Source of the DNA: Bifidobacterium tibiigranuli
Lineage (GTDB): Bacteria; Actinomycetota; Actinomycetes; Actinomycetales; Bifidobacteriaceae
Length of the DNA stretch: 64,000 bases
Assembly: GCF_009371885.1 (NCBI RefSeq)
Contig: NZ_QLZA01000006.1
Span: 124,001-188,000 of the forward strand
Direction of reading: 5' to 3'
A program made the position numbers and the translations under genes. This document shows positions 24,285 through 32,379 of this stretch, one piece after another; positions within the stretch are counted from its first letter, which is position 1; every line of letters starts with the position of its first letter. The notes below the pieces were generated by a model, which saw only the letters and a list, made by a program, of their open reading frames with translations, was not told where the DNA came from and did not search any database.

Positions 24285-25247
24285 ATGAACTCGATCATTC
24301 TGGGTGTGGGCGGCAGTGGCCTATTCGCGCCAGCAGGTACCTCACCGAAGGATTTCGGCGAGGACCTGGTGCGCATCGTCGACCCGTATTACCGTTGCGT
24401 ATCGCCCTTCGACCTGAGCGTGCTGCGCGGCGACGGCGTGTTCGAGGCGACCACGGTGTGGCACGGCTACCCGATTTCCTTGGAGAACCATCTCAAGCGG
24501 ATGTCGAATTCGGCGCGGCTGATGGACATGCCCCAGCCGAATCATCAGGCGTTCATCGCGGCAATCAACGAAGTCATCGCGCAGTACGACGACCCTGAGC
24601 CGGCTCCCCTGCTGCGCATCCTCGTGTCGCGCGGCATGGACCCTGACACCGGCATCGGCAAAACGGACTACGGCACGCCCAGCGTGTGGATGTTCCTGGA
24701 CGGACGCGGCACGTTGCACGATACCGCACCGATTACCCTGACTTCCCTCAACCGAGGGTATGCCAGCGATATCACCGCCCGCGCGCCGTGGCTGCTCAAC
24801 GGCGCGAAGACCCTGAGCTACGCGGTCAATCAGGCGATGCACCGCGAATGCCGGCGGCGCGGCGTCGATGACGCGGTGACCTATACCGCCGACGGCTTCA
24901 CGCTCGAATGCCCGAATTCGTCGGTCGTGGCGCAGTACGGCGACGGCCTCATCACCCCCGACCCGCGCATTGGTATTTTGAACGGCACCTCGCAGCGCGA
25001 GATGTTCGCCTGGGCGCGGCAGGAAGGCTTGGATATCAAGTATGCCAAGCTGCCCATCGACCAGCTGCGCGAGGCCGACCGGCTGTTCATCACGCACGGT
25101 GGCTGGGTCATCCCCGTATCCGCGCTTGACGGGCGCACCTACGACGTCGACGAAGCCCAGATCGCCGGCATCAACGACGCCATCCACTCCGGCCGCACCC
25201 ACGACGACGCGCTGTCGATCGGGCCGCTGGGAGCCTACGAGGAGTAG
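24285..25247 (+). CDS. Class IV aminotransferase (PLP-dependent)
   Basis: This 320-residue protein belongs to the fold-type IV group (branched-chain aminotransferase, D-amino-acid aminotransferase, aminodeoxychorismate lyase). Seen are LRGDGVFEATTVWHG near the N-terminus, a conserved Lys in NGAKTLSYAVN as the likely Schiff-base lysine, the GFTLECPNSSVVAQ stretch that corresponds to the E-x-S/T-x-x-N segment, and GTSQREMFAWA, which holds the phosphate-binding residues. Substrate is not clear. Because it is divergent from the D-glutamate/5-oxoproline operon, a D-amino-acid role is tempting but unproven; 4-amino-4-deoxychorismate lyase is an alternative. AAGGAGAAGGAG precedes the ATG. Confidence 0.85.
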   Translation: MNSIILGVGGSGLFAPAGTSPKDFGEDLVRIVDPYYRCVSPFDLSVLRGDGVFEATTVWHGYPISLENHLKRMSNSARLMDMPQPNHQAFIAAINEVIAQYDDPEPAPLLRILVSRGMDPDTGIGKTDYGTPSVWMFLDGRGTLHDTAPITLTSLNRGYASDITARAPWLLNGAKTLSYAVNQAMHRECRRRGVDDAVTYTADGFTLECPNSSVVAQYGDGLITPDPRIGILNGTSQREMFAWARQEGLDIKYAKLPIDQLREADRLFITHGGWVIPVSALDGRTYDVDEAQIAGINDAIHSGRTHDDALSIGPLGAYEE

Positions 25248-25308
25248 ATCGAGAGCCACGCGCCGAAGCCGCAAATCAGGCAGCGTTGCCAAAAGCCTGA
25301 AGAGCCAT

Positions 25309-27462
25309 TCAGGCCACGTTGCCGTAGACCTGGGTTTGCAGGTCCTTACGGGCGGTTTCCATCGTGGTGATGTCGCCCAGCAGCGTGATTTTCTCCTTGC
25401 CGTCAGGCAGCTGTGACATCTTGCGCTTGGCGGCGCCGATGCGGCGCATGAAGCCCATATCGAGCAGCCGCGCCAAAAGCTCGGAGGCGTAGCGCTGCTC
25501 GGCTGGGCTGGGCGCGCGCAGCTGCACAGGCGCGGCCTGACCGTTCTGCATATTCTGGCCGTTCTGGGCCGATGAATTCGCTGTCGAATTGGAGCTGTCG
25601 CGCGGATTGGGCGGCAACGGCAGCGGCATGACGGCCAGCTCGTTGATGACCTGTTCGAGCAGCGGCCCGCCGGCTTTGGTGAGGTTGTGAATCCACAATC
25701 CCTGCGGCGTGTCATCGCTTGGCAAACCGCCTGCGGCAGCCACCGCCTGGAAGAGCGAACGGAACACCGAGGTCATGAAGTTCGACAGGCTCAATTGTGC
25801 GAACCACGCGCGGTCGATGGCGCGCGGCACCTGAATAAGCGTAGCCATGAACTGCTGCTCGCAGATGAACACGGCGTCATCGATACGATAGTAGGTCTGC
25901 TCATTGGCATCGCGGCGCTCGAGCGCCTTGCGCCGGGCCGGATTCGCATACGGATCCTCGCCGCGCTCCCCACGCTCGCCCCGACCCGCAAAACCGCCGG
26001 AAGCGCCTGAGCCGCCCATGCCGCTGCCCGAAGCCGCCCCACCGAAGCGCCGTTTCGGCGCATAGGCATCGTCGTCTCGCACGTTGAGCTGCCGACGTGC
26101 GGCGTTGACTTCACGGCGCATGATGTCGAGGTCCACGCCGATGCGACGCGTCGCCTTGCGCGTGTAAATGTCCAGCAGCGAGCGGTCGCGTATCTGCGCA
26201 ATCAGCGGGGCCGCAGCCTTCACCGCGCCCATCTGACCGGTCGTATATGACGTGTCGAAGCGCGCGATAGCGGCCTCAATCACGAAATCATACAGCGGCT
26301 TCGCATGCTCGATGAGCGAGCTCACCGCCTCGTTGCCCTGCTCCAGGCGCAGATCGCAGGGATCGAGATTGCCGTCGGCGACCGCCACGAAGGTCTGCGA
26401 GAGGAATGCGGAATCAAGCGCGAAGGCGTGCAGCGCCGCCTTCTGCCCCGCCGCGTCGCCGTCGAAGGTGAATACGATGCGCGAGCTGAGCGACTGCCCT
26501 TCCACATTGAGCGGCCCGATGAGCTGCACGGCCCCAAGCGAATCGTCGGAAATGAGCCGACGCACGATTTTGGCGTGCTCCGCGCCGAAGGCGGTGCCGC
26601 AGGTCGCCACGGCGGTGTCGATGCCGGCCAAATGGCAGGCCATCACATCCGTGTAGCCTTCGACGATAACCGCCTGGCGCTTCTTCACGATGGCGGATTT
26701 GGCCAGGTCGATGCCGTAGAGCACCTGCGTTTTGCGGTAGAGCTGCGTGTCCGGGGTGTTGATGTATTTCGCGCCGATCGTATCGTCGTCGTAGAGCTTT
26801 CGCGCGCCGAAGCCCAGCGTGCGCCCGGTGGAGTCGCGGATGGGCCAGGTCGCCCGCCCGCGGAAGTAGTCGTAGACGCCGCGCTGGCCTTGGCGCGCAA
26901 GCCCGGCGTCCAGCATCTCCTGCTGGGTGAAGCCCTTGGCGGCCAAGTAGCGCACGAGATTGTCCCAGCCCTGCGGCGCATATCCGCAGCCGAAGCGCTC
27001 GCAGTCGGCCTGGCTGAAGTTGCGCCCGCCGAGCAGCTTGCGGGCCGCGAGCGCCTCCTTGCTCATGATCTGCGAGACGAAGAAGCGCTGCGCCTCCTCG
27101 TTCGCATCCAGCAGCCGCGTGCGCTTCGAGCCGGAGTGCTCCTCGCGGCCCGACCCGGCTTCGTAATGCAGCTCGATATGGTATTTGTCGGCCAGCAGCT
27201 CCACGGCCTCGCGAAAGTCGATGTTCTCCTGCTGCTCGACGTAGCCGAACACGTCGCCGCCCAGACCACAGCCGAAGCAATGCCAGACGCCCAGTGACGG
27301 CCGCACCGAGAAGCTTGGCGTCTTCTCGTCATGGAAGGGGCACAGCCCTACGTAGGTGCCGGTTCCCGAAGGCTTGAGCGTCACGGACGCAGACACGATG
27401 TCGTACAGGTCCGCCGCAGCGCGCACCTTCTCCACATCTTCCTTCAGAATCATTCCAGCCAT
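25309..27462 (-). CDS. dnaG: DNA primase
   Basis: This 717-residue protein contains the N-terminal zinc finger (CPFHDEKTPSFSV and WHCFGCGLGGD, a CHC2 type), the RNA-polymerase core and the TOPRIM domain (VIVEGYTDVMACH and FTFDGDAAGQKA). The C-terminal ~200 residues contain a Gly/Arg-rich linker (GAASGSGMGGSGASGG) and a helicase-binding domain. It makes RNA primers for Okazaki fragments with DnaB. The gene shares its direction with dgt, 65 bases upstream. ATG 27462 lies 8 nt after a TATTGT hexamer and lacks a Shine-Dalgarno sequence; ATG 27453 is an alternative. Confidence 0.95.
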   Translation of the reverse strand: MAGMILKEDVEKVRAAADLYDIVSASVTLKPSGTGTYVGLCPFHDEKTPSFSVRPSLGVWHCFGCGLGGDVFGYVEQQENIDFREAVELLADKYHIELHYEAGSGREEHSGSKRTRLLDANEEAQRFFVSQIMSKEALAARKLLGGRNFSQADCERFGCGYAPQGWDNLVRYLAAKGFTQQEMLDAGLARQGQRGVYDYFRGRATWPIRDSTGRTLGFGARKLYDDDTIGAKYINTPDTQLYRKTQVLYGIDLAKSAIVKKRQAVIVEGYTDVMACHLAGIDTAVATCGTAFGAEHAKIVRRLISDDSLGAVQLIGPLNVEGQSLSSRIVFTFDGDAAGQKAALHAFALDSAFLSQTFVAVADGNLDPCDLRLEQGNEAVSSLIEHAKPLYDFVIEAAIARFDTSYTTGQMGAVKAAAPLIAQIRDRSLLDIYTRKATRRIGVDLDIMRREVNAARRQLNVRDDDAYAPKRRFGGAASGSGMGGSGASGGFAGRGERGERGEDPYANPARRKALERRDANEQTYYRIDDAVFICEQQFMATLIQVPRAIDRAWFAQLSLSNFMTSVFRSLFQAVAAAGGLPSDDTPQGLWIHNLTKAGGPLLEQVINELAVMPLPLPPNPRDSSNSTANSSAQNGQNMQNGQAAPVQLRAPSPAEQRYASELLARLLDMGFMRRIGAAKRKMSQLPDGKEKITLLGDITTMETARKDLQTQVYGNVA

Positions 27463-27476
27463 AGCGCCCTACAATA
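27463..27476 (-). promoter_or_regulatory. Possible leaderless promoter of dnaG
   Basis: On the minus strand TATTGT (27476-27471) precedes the dnaG ATG by 8 nt, without a Shine-Dalgarno sequence between. This is weaker than the other cases. Confidence 0.35.
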
Positions 27477-27527
27477 CCCCACCCCAGTGAAGCGGGCGGC
27501 TCGCCGGAACTCGCAACCGAAACGCGC

Positions 27528-28814
27528 CTAGCACAGGATGGAATGCATCGCCAGCGCCGAGCCGTCGGTGAGATTGGCGACCTGATCGACGGCCACGCGC
27601 AGGCGCTCGTCGTCATTACTGGCCTCGTTCCAGTCCTGCAGGAACACGGCTTCCAGCGCGTCGCTGGGCCGTGGGGAGTCAGCCATGAGCACATCGACCA
27701 GATCTTCGACAATGGCCTGCTCCTGCTGGTGCATGGGCTCGCGCTCGCGCGGCTCCATCACGAAGTAGACGGCGATGCCTTTGAGGATCACGATTTCGTA
27801 CTCGGTCTGTTCAGGGATGACGACCGAGGCACTGTACCGCGTCAGCGGGCCGTCGCCGTAGCGCTCGCGCGTGGCGGCTTCCACCGACCCGGCAAAGCGG
27901 CCGATTAGGGCGCTCGTGATGTTCTTGAGCTGCGCCAAGGCCCCGCGCGAACCGTTGAAATGCGTGGGGAACATATGCTCGCCTTGCAGCCGTTGCAAGG
28001 CCGCGAGCAGCTTGTCGGCATCCCATTTCGCGCCATACCAGGCCCGCGCGTCCTCGATGAGCGCGTCGATGATGCGCGCGTCGGCCAGCGCCATCGGGTT
28101 GAAGGCCCCCGTCGCGATTGCGTCCTCGACGTCATGCACGCTGTAGGCGATATCGTCGCTCAGGTCCATCACCTGGCATTCCATCGGTTTCGTGGCCTTC
28201 GGCGCACCCTGTTTGAGCCAGTTGAACACGTCGACGTCGTCGGGGTACACGCAGTACTTGGCACTACGCTCGCCCTTGGGGTGCTGCGCGGCCTCGGCCA
28301 GCGTCCACGGGTATTTCACGGCGGCATCCAGCGAGGCGCGGGTCAGATTGACGCCGGCCGAGCGGCCGTCGGCGTGGAAGACCTTGGGCTCCAAGCGCGT
28401 AAGCAGTCGCAGGGTTTGCGCGTTGCCCTCGAAGCCGCCGATATCAGCGGCGATGGCGGCCAGCGCCTTCTCGCCGTTGTGTCCGAAGGGCGGGTGGCCG
28501 AGGTCATGCGCCAGGCAGGCGCAGTCCACCACGTCGGGGTCGCAGCCGAGCATCATGCCGATCTGCCGGCCGATCTGCGCCACCTCGAGCGTATGAGTAA
28601 GCCGGGTTCGGGCGAAATCGTCTGTTCCAGCCACCAGAATCTGGCTTTTCGCGCCGAGCCGGCGCAATGCGGAGGAATGAATCAGGCGTGCCCGATCGCG
28701 TTCAAAAGCGGTACGAGAGCGCGATTTCGGCGGTTCGACCGCCCACCGCTCTTCATCGAAGGCATCGTAGCCCTCATCGCCCAGCACCTGCTCGCCATCT
28801 CGCGTTGTTCCCAT
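27528..28814 (-). CDS. dgt: Deoxyguanosinetriphosphate triphosphohydrolase-like protein
   Basis: This 428-residue HD-domain enzyme has RLIHSSALRRLGAKSQ near the N-terminus, the first metal-binding His in RTRLTHTLEVAQIGR, the HD pair in CACLAHDLGHPPFGHNGE, and a second conserved Asp in DLSDDIAYSVHD. It cleaves dNTPs to deoxynucleosides and triphosphate. ATG 28814 is chosen; the longer frame to 28835 adds 7 residues with no support. The dgt-dnaG pair is common in actinobacteria. Confidence 0.92.
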   Translation of the reverse strand: MGTTRDGEQVLGDEGYDAFDEERWAVEPPKSRSRTAFERDRARLIHSSALRRLGAKSQILVAGTDDFARTRLTHTLEVAQIGRQIGMMLGCDPDVVDCACLAHDLGHPPFGHNGEKALAAIAADIGGFEGNAQTLRLLTRLEPKVFHADGRSAGVNLTRASLDAAVKYPWTLAEAAQHPKGERSAKYCVYPDDVDVFNWLKQGAPKATKPMECQVMDLSDDIAYSVHDVEDAIATGAFNPMALADARIIDALIEDARAWYGAKWDADKLLAALQRLQGEHMFPTHFNGSRGALAQLKNITSALIGRFAGSVEAATRERYGDGPLTRYSASVVIPEQTEYEIVILKGIAVYFVMEPREREPMHQQEQAIVEDLVDVLMADSPRPSDALEAVFLQDWNEASNDDERLRVAVDQVANLTDGSALAMHSILC

Positions 28815-28826
28815 AGCACCAGCATA
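28815..28826 (-). promoter_or_regulatory. Probable leaderless promoter of dgt
   Basis: TATGCT on the minus strand (28826-28821) lies 6 nt before the dgt ATG at 28814; no Shine-Dalgarno sequence is present. Confidence 0.45.
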
Positions 28827-28877
28827 GGGCCACACCCCGCGTTTGGGGAGAGCATGGGACTTTCGCCGCGTTTACGG

Positions 28878-29044
28878 CTCACACTTTTTGACCGGCCTTG
28901 AAAAAGTGCGAGTCAAATGAACAATGGAAATGTTAGTTTCCCGCACTGCAAATGGCGTAGCTTCAACGTTTGTCACCCGAAATAAACGCACATGAAATGT
29001 GCGTTCTGCTCACACTTTTTCGAGGCCGGTCAAAAAAGTGCGAG
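28878..29044. repeat. Two mirror-image hairpins flanking a third, after alr
   Basis: Hairpin 1 (28878-28912) and hairpin 2 (29009-29044) have the same arms, CTCACACTTTTT and AAAAAGTGCGAG, and loops GACCGGCC and GGCCGGTC. Hairpin 2 is therefore the reverse complement of hairpin 1. Between them lies the perfect stem AACGCACAT-GAA-ATGTGCGTT (28985-29005). The whole 167-base unit lies between the alr stop and the dgt start, and each T-rich arm could end transcription in either direction. It looks like either a double bidirectional terminator or a small mobile palindrome. Confidence 0.75.
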
Positions 29045-29059
29045 CCTTACAACCAATCC

Positions 29060-30418
29060 CTACAGCACACTCGCGGGGTCGAGCTTGGCAAGGTCATCGG
29101 CACCCAGCACCTCGTTCGCATGCAGGTAGAGCCGCGGGATGCGGTTGCGCAGGCAGGTGAAAATCTCGTAGCTGATGGTGTCGGCGGCGCGCGCCCAGTC
29201 GTCAGCCGTCGGCTCGGCGAATTCCTCGCCACGCCCGGGGCCGAAGAGCTTGACCGTATCGCCTTCGTGGATGCCAAGATGCGCGGCCGAACCATGCAGA
29301 TCAAGAATGAACTGGTCCATGCACACGCGCCCCGAAACGTGCATGAGCTCCGGTCCTGCGGCAGTCATGACGCGCACGGGGCCTCCGGGCTTGACGGCAT
29401 GCTTGGCTCCGCGCTCGTCGAATCCCGAGGCCGAGCGGTGAATGCCATCCGCGTAGCCCAGCGGCACGATGGCGGTGCTTGTCTCGCCTTCGGTGATATA
29501 GGTGCGGCCGTAGGAGATGCCGTGCCCATCCTCCACATCCTTGACGGTGCCCAGCTGGGCCTGCAGGGTCATGGCGGGCGTCAATGCGTAATCCTGCGGC
29601 GTGCCCATCGCCGGGTCGGCTTCGTAGCCGTACAGCCCGATGCCGGGCCGGGTCAATTCGAAATGAATCTCGGGGCGTGTCAACGTGGCGGCGGTGTTCG
29701 CCAGATGCCGGATCTCCGGTTCGATGCCGGCGGCGCGCATACGGCGCTCAAAATCATGGAAATGCTCGATCTGACGGTCGGTGGAGTCCACGAATTCGGG
29801 GACGTCCGGCGCATCAGCCACGGCGAGATGGCTCCACAGCCCGACGATATGTAACGCACCTTCCTTGGCCAATGGGACGAGTTTGCGCAAAGACGTGTCA
29901 AAGCCCTGCTCGGTGAAACCGTTGCGCCCAAAGCCCGTATCCACCTTGATATGCACGCGAGCGGGGCGGCCCAACTGCCGAGCCGCATCAGCCAGCGCAT
30001 CGATGCCGGCCAGCGAGCCGAGCGAGATATCGATGTCGTTGGCGATAAGCTCGTCAAACGGCACCGCCAAGCCGTTGTAGACCCAGGTGAGAATATGGCA
30101 GCGATCCAGCCCGATGCCGGCCTTGCGCAGGGCCAGCGCCTCATGCGATTGCGCCGCGCCCAGCCATGTGGCACCTCCTGCCAGCGCCGCGAGCGCCGCA
30201 GGAACCAGCCCATGCCCGTAAGCGTCGGCCTTGACCACGCCCATCACCGCCGTGCCGGATTTCGGCCCGCCCACCACCTCGACCAAGTGGCGCATATTGT
30301 CGCGCAGCGCGGCCAGATCGATAATCGCCTGGCCGGGGTATTGCCGCAGCGCGGCTTCGTAATTCGCTATGCCTTGGGGCGAGGAGAAGGGCCATGGTTC
30401 GCATGCATTCGCAGTCAT
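29060..30418 (-). CDS. alr: Alanine racemase
   Basis: This 452-residue fold-type III PLP enzyme has the PLP lysine in GVVKADAYGHG (near residue 57), RPGIGLYGY and the second active-site region GRVCMDQF. It interconverts L- and D-alanine for peptidoglycan. It is longer than typical Alr (about 370 residues): the N-terminal ~25 residues and several loops are extended. ATG 30418 is chosen; the frame to 30484 adds 22 unlikely residues. It may also matter for the D-amino-acid economy suggested by the operon at 17.7-24 kb, but that is speculation. Confidence 0.93.
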   Translation of the reverse strand: MTANACEPWPFSSPQGIANYEAALRQYPGQAIIDLAALRDNMRHLVEVVGGPKSGTAVMGVVKADAYGHGLVPAALAALAGGATWLGAAQSHEALALRKAGIGLDRCHILTWVYNGLAVPFDELIANDIDISLGSLAGIDALADAARQLGRPARVHIKVDTGFGRNGFTEQGFDTSLRKLVPLAKEGALHIVGLWSHLAVADAPDVPEFVDSTDRQIEHFHDFERRMRAAGIEPEIRHLANTAATLTRPEIHFELTRPGIGLYGYEADPAMGTPQDYALTPAMTLQAQLGTVKDVEDGHGISYGRTYITEGETSTAIVPLGYADGIHRSASGFDERGAKHAVKPGGPVRVMTAAGPELMHVSGRVCMDQFILDLHGSAAHLGIHEGDTVKLFGPGRGEEFAEPTADDWARAADTISYEIFTCLRNRIPRLYLHANEVLGADDLAKLDPASVL

Positions 30419-30516
30419 GGCTTCATTGTGACTCGCATCATTGACGACGATGCCACAAACCGCCCAATTCGGCCCATGAAGCAACGATCCGTGTTCCCGC
30501 CACCGCCCGCGCCCTA

Positions 30517-31071
30517 CTACTCGTGCCGCTGATAGGCGATGCGCGTCTTATCGGTGTCGCGGTCGAGCAGGGCGATAAGGCCGCACCGGACGAAGCCGCT
30601 GCGTTCGAAAACATGCTGCATGGCTTTGTTGTTGGGGTGCGTGTCGGCGCGCACGTTGCCGTAGTGCTCCGCTGCCCAGTCGATGCAGTCGTAGGCCACA
30701 TGCCCCGCCTGCCCCGAGGAGGCGATGCGGTGGATGGTCACATAGGGGTCGTCGTCGAGCCAGCTGCCGTCGATATCGCGGTAGGTCGGGTCCTCGCCTG
30801 GGCATAGGGCGAATTGGGCCAGAATGCGCTCGCCGTCGCCTTCGGCACCGTCATCAATTCCGTCATCGATTCCGTCATCAATCAGCAGCATCGTGCGGCC
30901 TTCGGCGATATCGGCGCGAACAGTGCTTTCGCGCGGGAAGGAATCACCCCACTGAGTCGGATTGCCATTCGCCGCCATTATCGCGCGAGCGTACGCATAG
31001 ATGCGCTGGATGCGCTCGTAATCGCGCATAGTCGCATGACGGAACCGACGAGAGGACGCAATACTGCCCAT
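30517..31071 (-). CDS. GNAT-family N-acetyltransferase
   Basis: This 184-residue protein has RHATMRDYERIQRIYAYARAIM at the N-terminus, typical of small GNAT enzymes, and later YVTIHRIASSGQAGHVAYDC and RADTHPNNKAMQHVFERSGF, the motifs A-B equivalent. A DDGIDDGIDDG stretch is encoded by a 12-base tandem repeat near 30851-30885, a spot prone to length change. The substrate is unknown. ATG 31071 is chosen; the ribosome binding site is weak (AAGGTGG, far upstream). Confidence 0.82.
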   Translation of the reverse strand: MGSIASSRRFRHATMRDYERIQRIYAYARAIMAANGNPTQWGDSFPRESTVRADIAEGRTMLLIDDGIDDGIDDGAEGDGERILAQFALCPGEDPTYRDIDGSWLDDDPYVTIHRIASSGQAGHVAYDCIDWAAEHYGNVRADTHPNNKAMQHVFERSGFVRCGLIALLDRDTDKTRIAYQRHE

Positions 31072-31556
31072 ACAACCACAACCACCTTGAGCCAAACAGA
31101 ACAATGGAAAGAATCGGCCGCTAGGCTATCACGCCACCCTCCCAGCATGCTGTCACAAGGGTGTTTAGGCCTGTTCCCCAACGGGTATTGGCCCCAGAGA
31201 TCCCAGAGCTCCGTTTTCAGCATGTTATCGCCAGCTATCTCACTTATGTGAGGCGCTATGGGCGTGCTGCGGAGGTCTTTCTGCGTTATGTGAGGCGCTA
31301 TTTCTTAGAGGGCCGAGTATCAGAACCGCCGTTTTGGGCCATTGATACTTGGGGTGCCGTGGAATTAACGCCCCACATAACGCAGAAAGACCTCCGCGGG
31401 CTTGGAATAACGCCTCACATAAGCGAGATACGACTCAGCAGCAAGCCATTTCCTAGTGCAGGCTCCCATCGAGTCGACTAAATCACAATATTTTCAGATT
31501 CCAGCGCCCTCAGACCACGGCATATTCAAATATGGCACCCTTAGACCACGGTGCCC
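31072..31556. other. Intergenic region between luxS and the GNAT gene
   Basis: This 485-base gap contains no gene. Its main content is the palindromic element at 31237-31429. Between luxS and the element the near-repeat CATATTCAAATATGGCACCC / CCACGG occurs around 31510-31553, a short symmetric stretch with TTAGACCACGG-like duplicated units. It probably contains the luxS transcript end and the GNAT promoter. Confidence 0.5.
31237..31429. repeat. Palindromic interspersed element, copy 2 (193 bp)
   Basis: It has the same design as 9640-9840. Outer arms are ATCTCACTTATGTGAGGCGC and GCGCCTCACATAAGCGAGAT-like, and inner arms contain TTTCTGCGTTATGTGAGGCG and its inverse at ACGCAGAAAGACCTCCGC. The centre is CCGCCGTTTTGGGCC. 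Shared blocks include GTGCTGCGGAGGTCT and TGCGTTATGTGAGG. The centre and the outermost 10 bases differ most between the copies, whereas paired positions change together, so folding seems to be conserved. Confidence 0.85.
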
Positions 31557-32075
31557 TCAAACAACCTTGCGCTCGAAGGCGTCGGAGCTGATGCCCTTGG
31601 CGAGGATGTCCTTGCACCATTCCTTGGCGGTGAACAGACTGTGGTCGCGGTAGTTGCCGCAGCTCTCGATCGTGGTGGCCGGCACATCGTCCCATGTGGC
31701 CTCGAAGGCGATGAATTCCAAGGATTCCTTGAGTGCCTTGGCTACGTCCACGGTGGAATGCTCGCCCCAGGTCAGCAGGTGGAATCCGGTGCGGCAGCCG
31801 AAGGGCGAGCAGTCGATGTAGCCCGGAATGCGCTCGCGCAGCAGCACGGCGATGGTGTGCTCGATGGTGTGCAGGCCGGCGGTCGGTATGGCGTTCTCGT
31901 TCGGCTGCACGAGGCGCAGGTCGTAGTTGGAGATCACGTCGCCATTCGGGCCGGTTTCGGTGTCGATGTAGCGCACGTAAGGCGCCTTCACCTTGGTGTG
32001 GTCGAGCTGGAAGCTTTCCGGCTGCGGCTTGGTGCCCTCCGTCTCGGCTGTTTTGGTTGCGGTATCCGTTGGCAT
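31557..32075 (-). CDS. luxS: S-ribosylhomocysteine lyase
   Basis: This 172-residue protein is complete. The zinc and catalytic features of LuxS are present: [11 protein letters not shown] (HxxEH), [14 protein letters not shown] (catalytic Cys) and [10 protein letters not shown] (third zinc ligand). It splits S-ribosylhomocysteine to homocysteine and DPD, the AI-2 precursor. ATG 32075 has CGGAGGAATC upstream; longer frames to 32150 lack support. recQ lies upstream on the same strand but about 300 bases away, so it is probably transcribed alone. Homocysteine may feed the cystathionine genes at 34.7-37.2 kb. Confidence 0.96.
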   Translation of the reverse strand: MPTDTATKTAETEGTKPQPESFQLDHTKVKAPYVRYIDTETGPNGDVISNYDLRLVQPNENAIPTAGLHTIEHTIAVLLRERIPGYIDCSPFGCRTGFHLLTWGEHSTVDVAKALKESLEFIAFEATWDDVPATTIESCGNYRDHSLFTAKEWCKDILAKGISSDAFERKVV

Positions 32076-32294
32076 GATTCCTCCGTTCGTGCATAAGCGA
32101 CATTCGGCTCCCCGGCATATCCCGCACGGAGAATTCGTCACTATGAGCATCCTACGCCGTGCATGGTTTGGCGTGCAGCCAAGTTTTCGCTCAGCAAGGA
32201 CAGCAAATGTTATGACTGGCTATATGTGGAAGTAATGCCGGACTTGATGTGTTTGCCCCGCGCAGTGTTCCGACCGCGCAACGTTCGAGCTGCG
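32076..32294. promoter_or_regulatory. luxS upstream region
   Basis: About 220 bases between the luxS start and the array behind recQ. It must hold the luxS promoter and leader. No S-box, SAH riboswitch or T-box was recognisable by eye, and no clear -10/-35 pair stands out. Confidence 0.3.
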
Positions 32295-32379
32295 CGGTGT
32301 CATTTACGCAGCGTCCATCCGCGCAGCGCCATTTACGCAGTGCCATTTACGCAGTGCCATCTATGCAGTGCCATTTACT
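32295..32379. repeat. Array of six 14-bp units abutting the recQ stop codon
   Basis: The units start at 32295, 32309, 32324, 32338, 32352 and 32366 with the consensus CAGTGCCATTTACG; one unit is 15 bases. The last unit runs into the recQ stop codon at 32378-32380. The unit and the left flank GCTGCGCGGTGTCA are shared with the array behind rplT (5022-5107). Confidence 0.8.
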
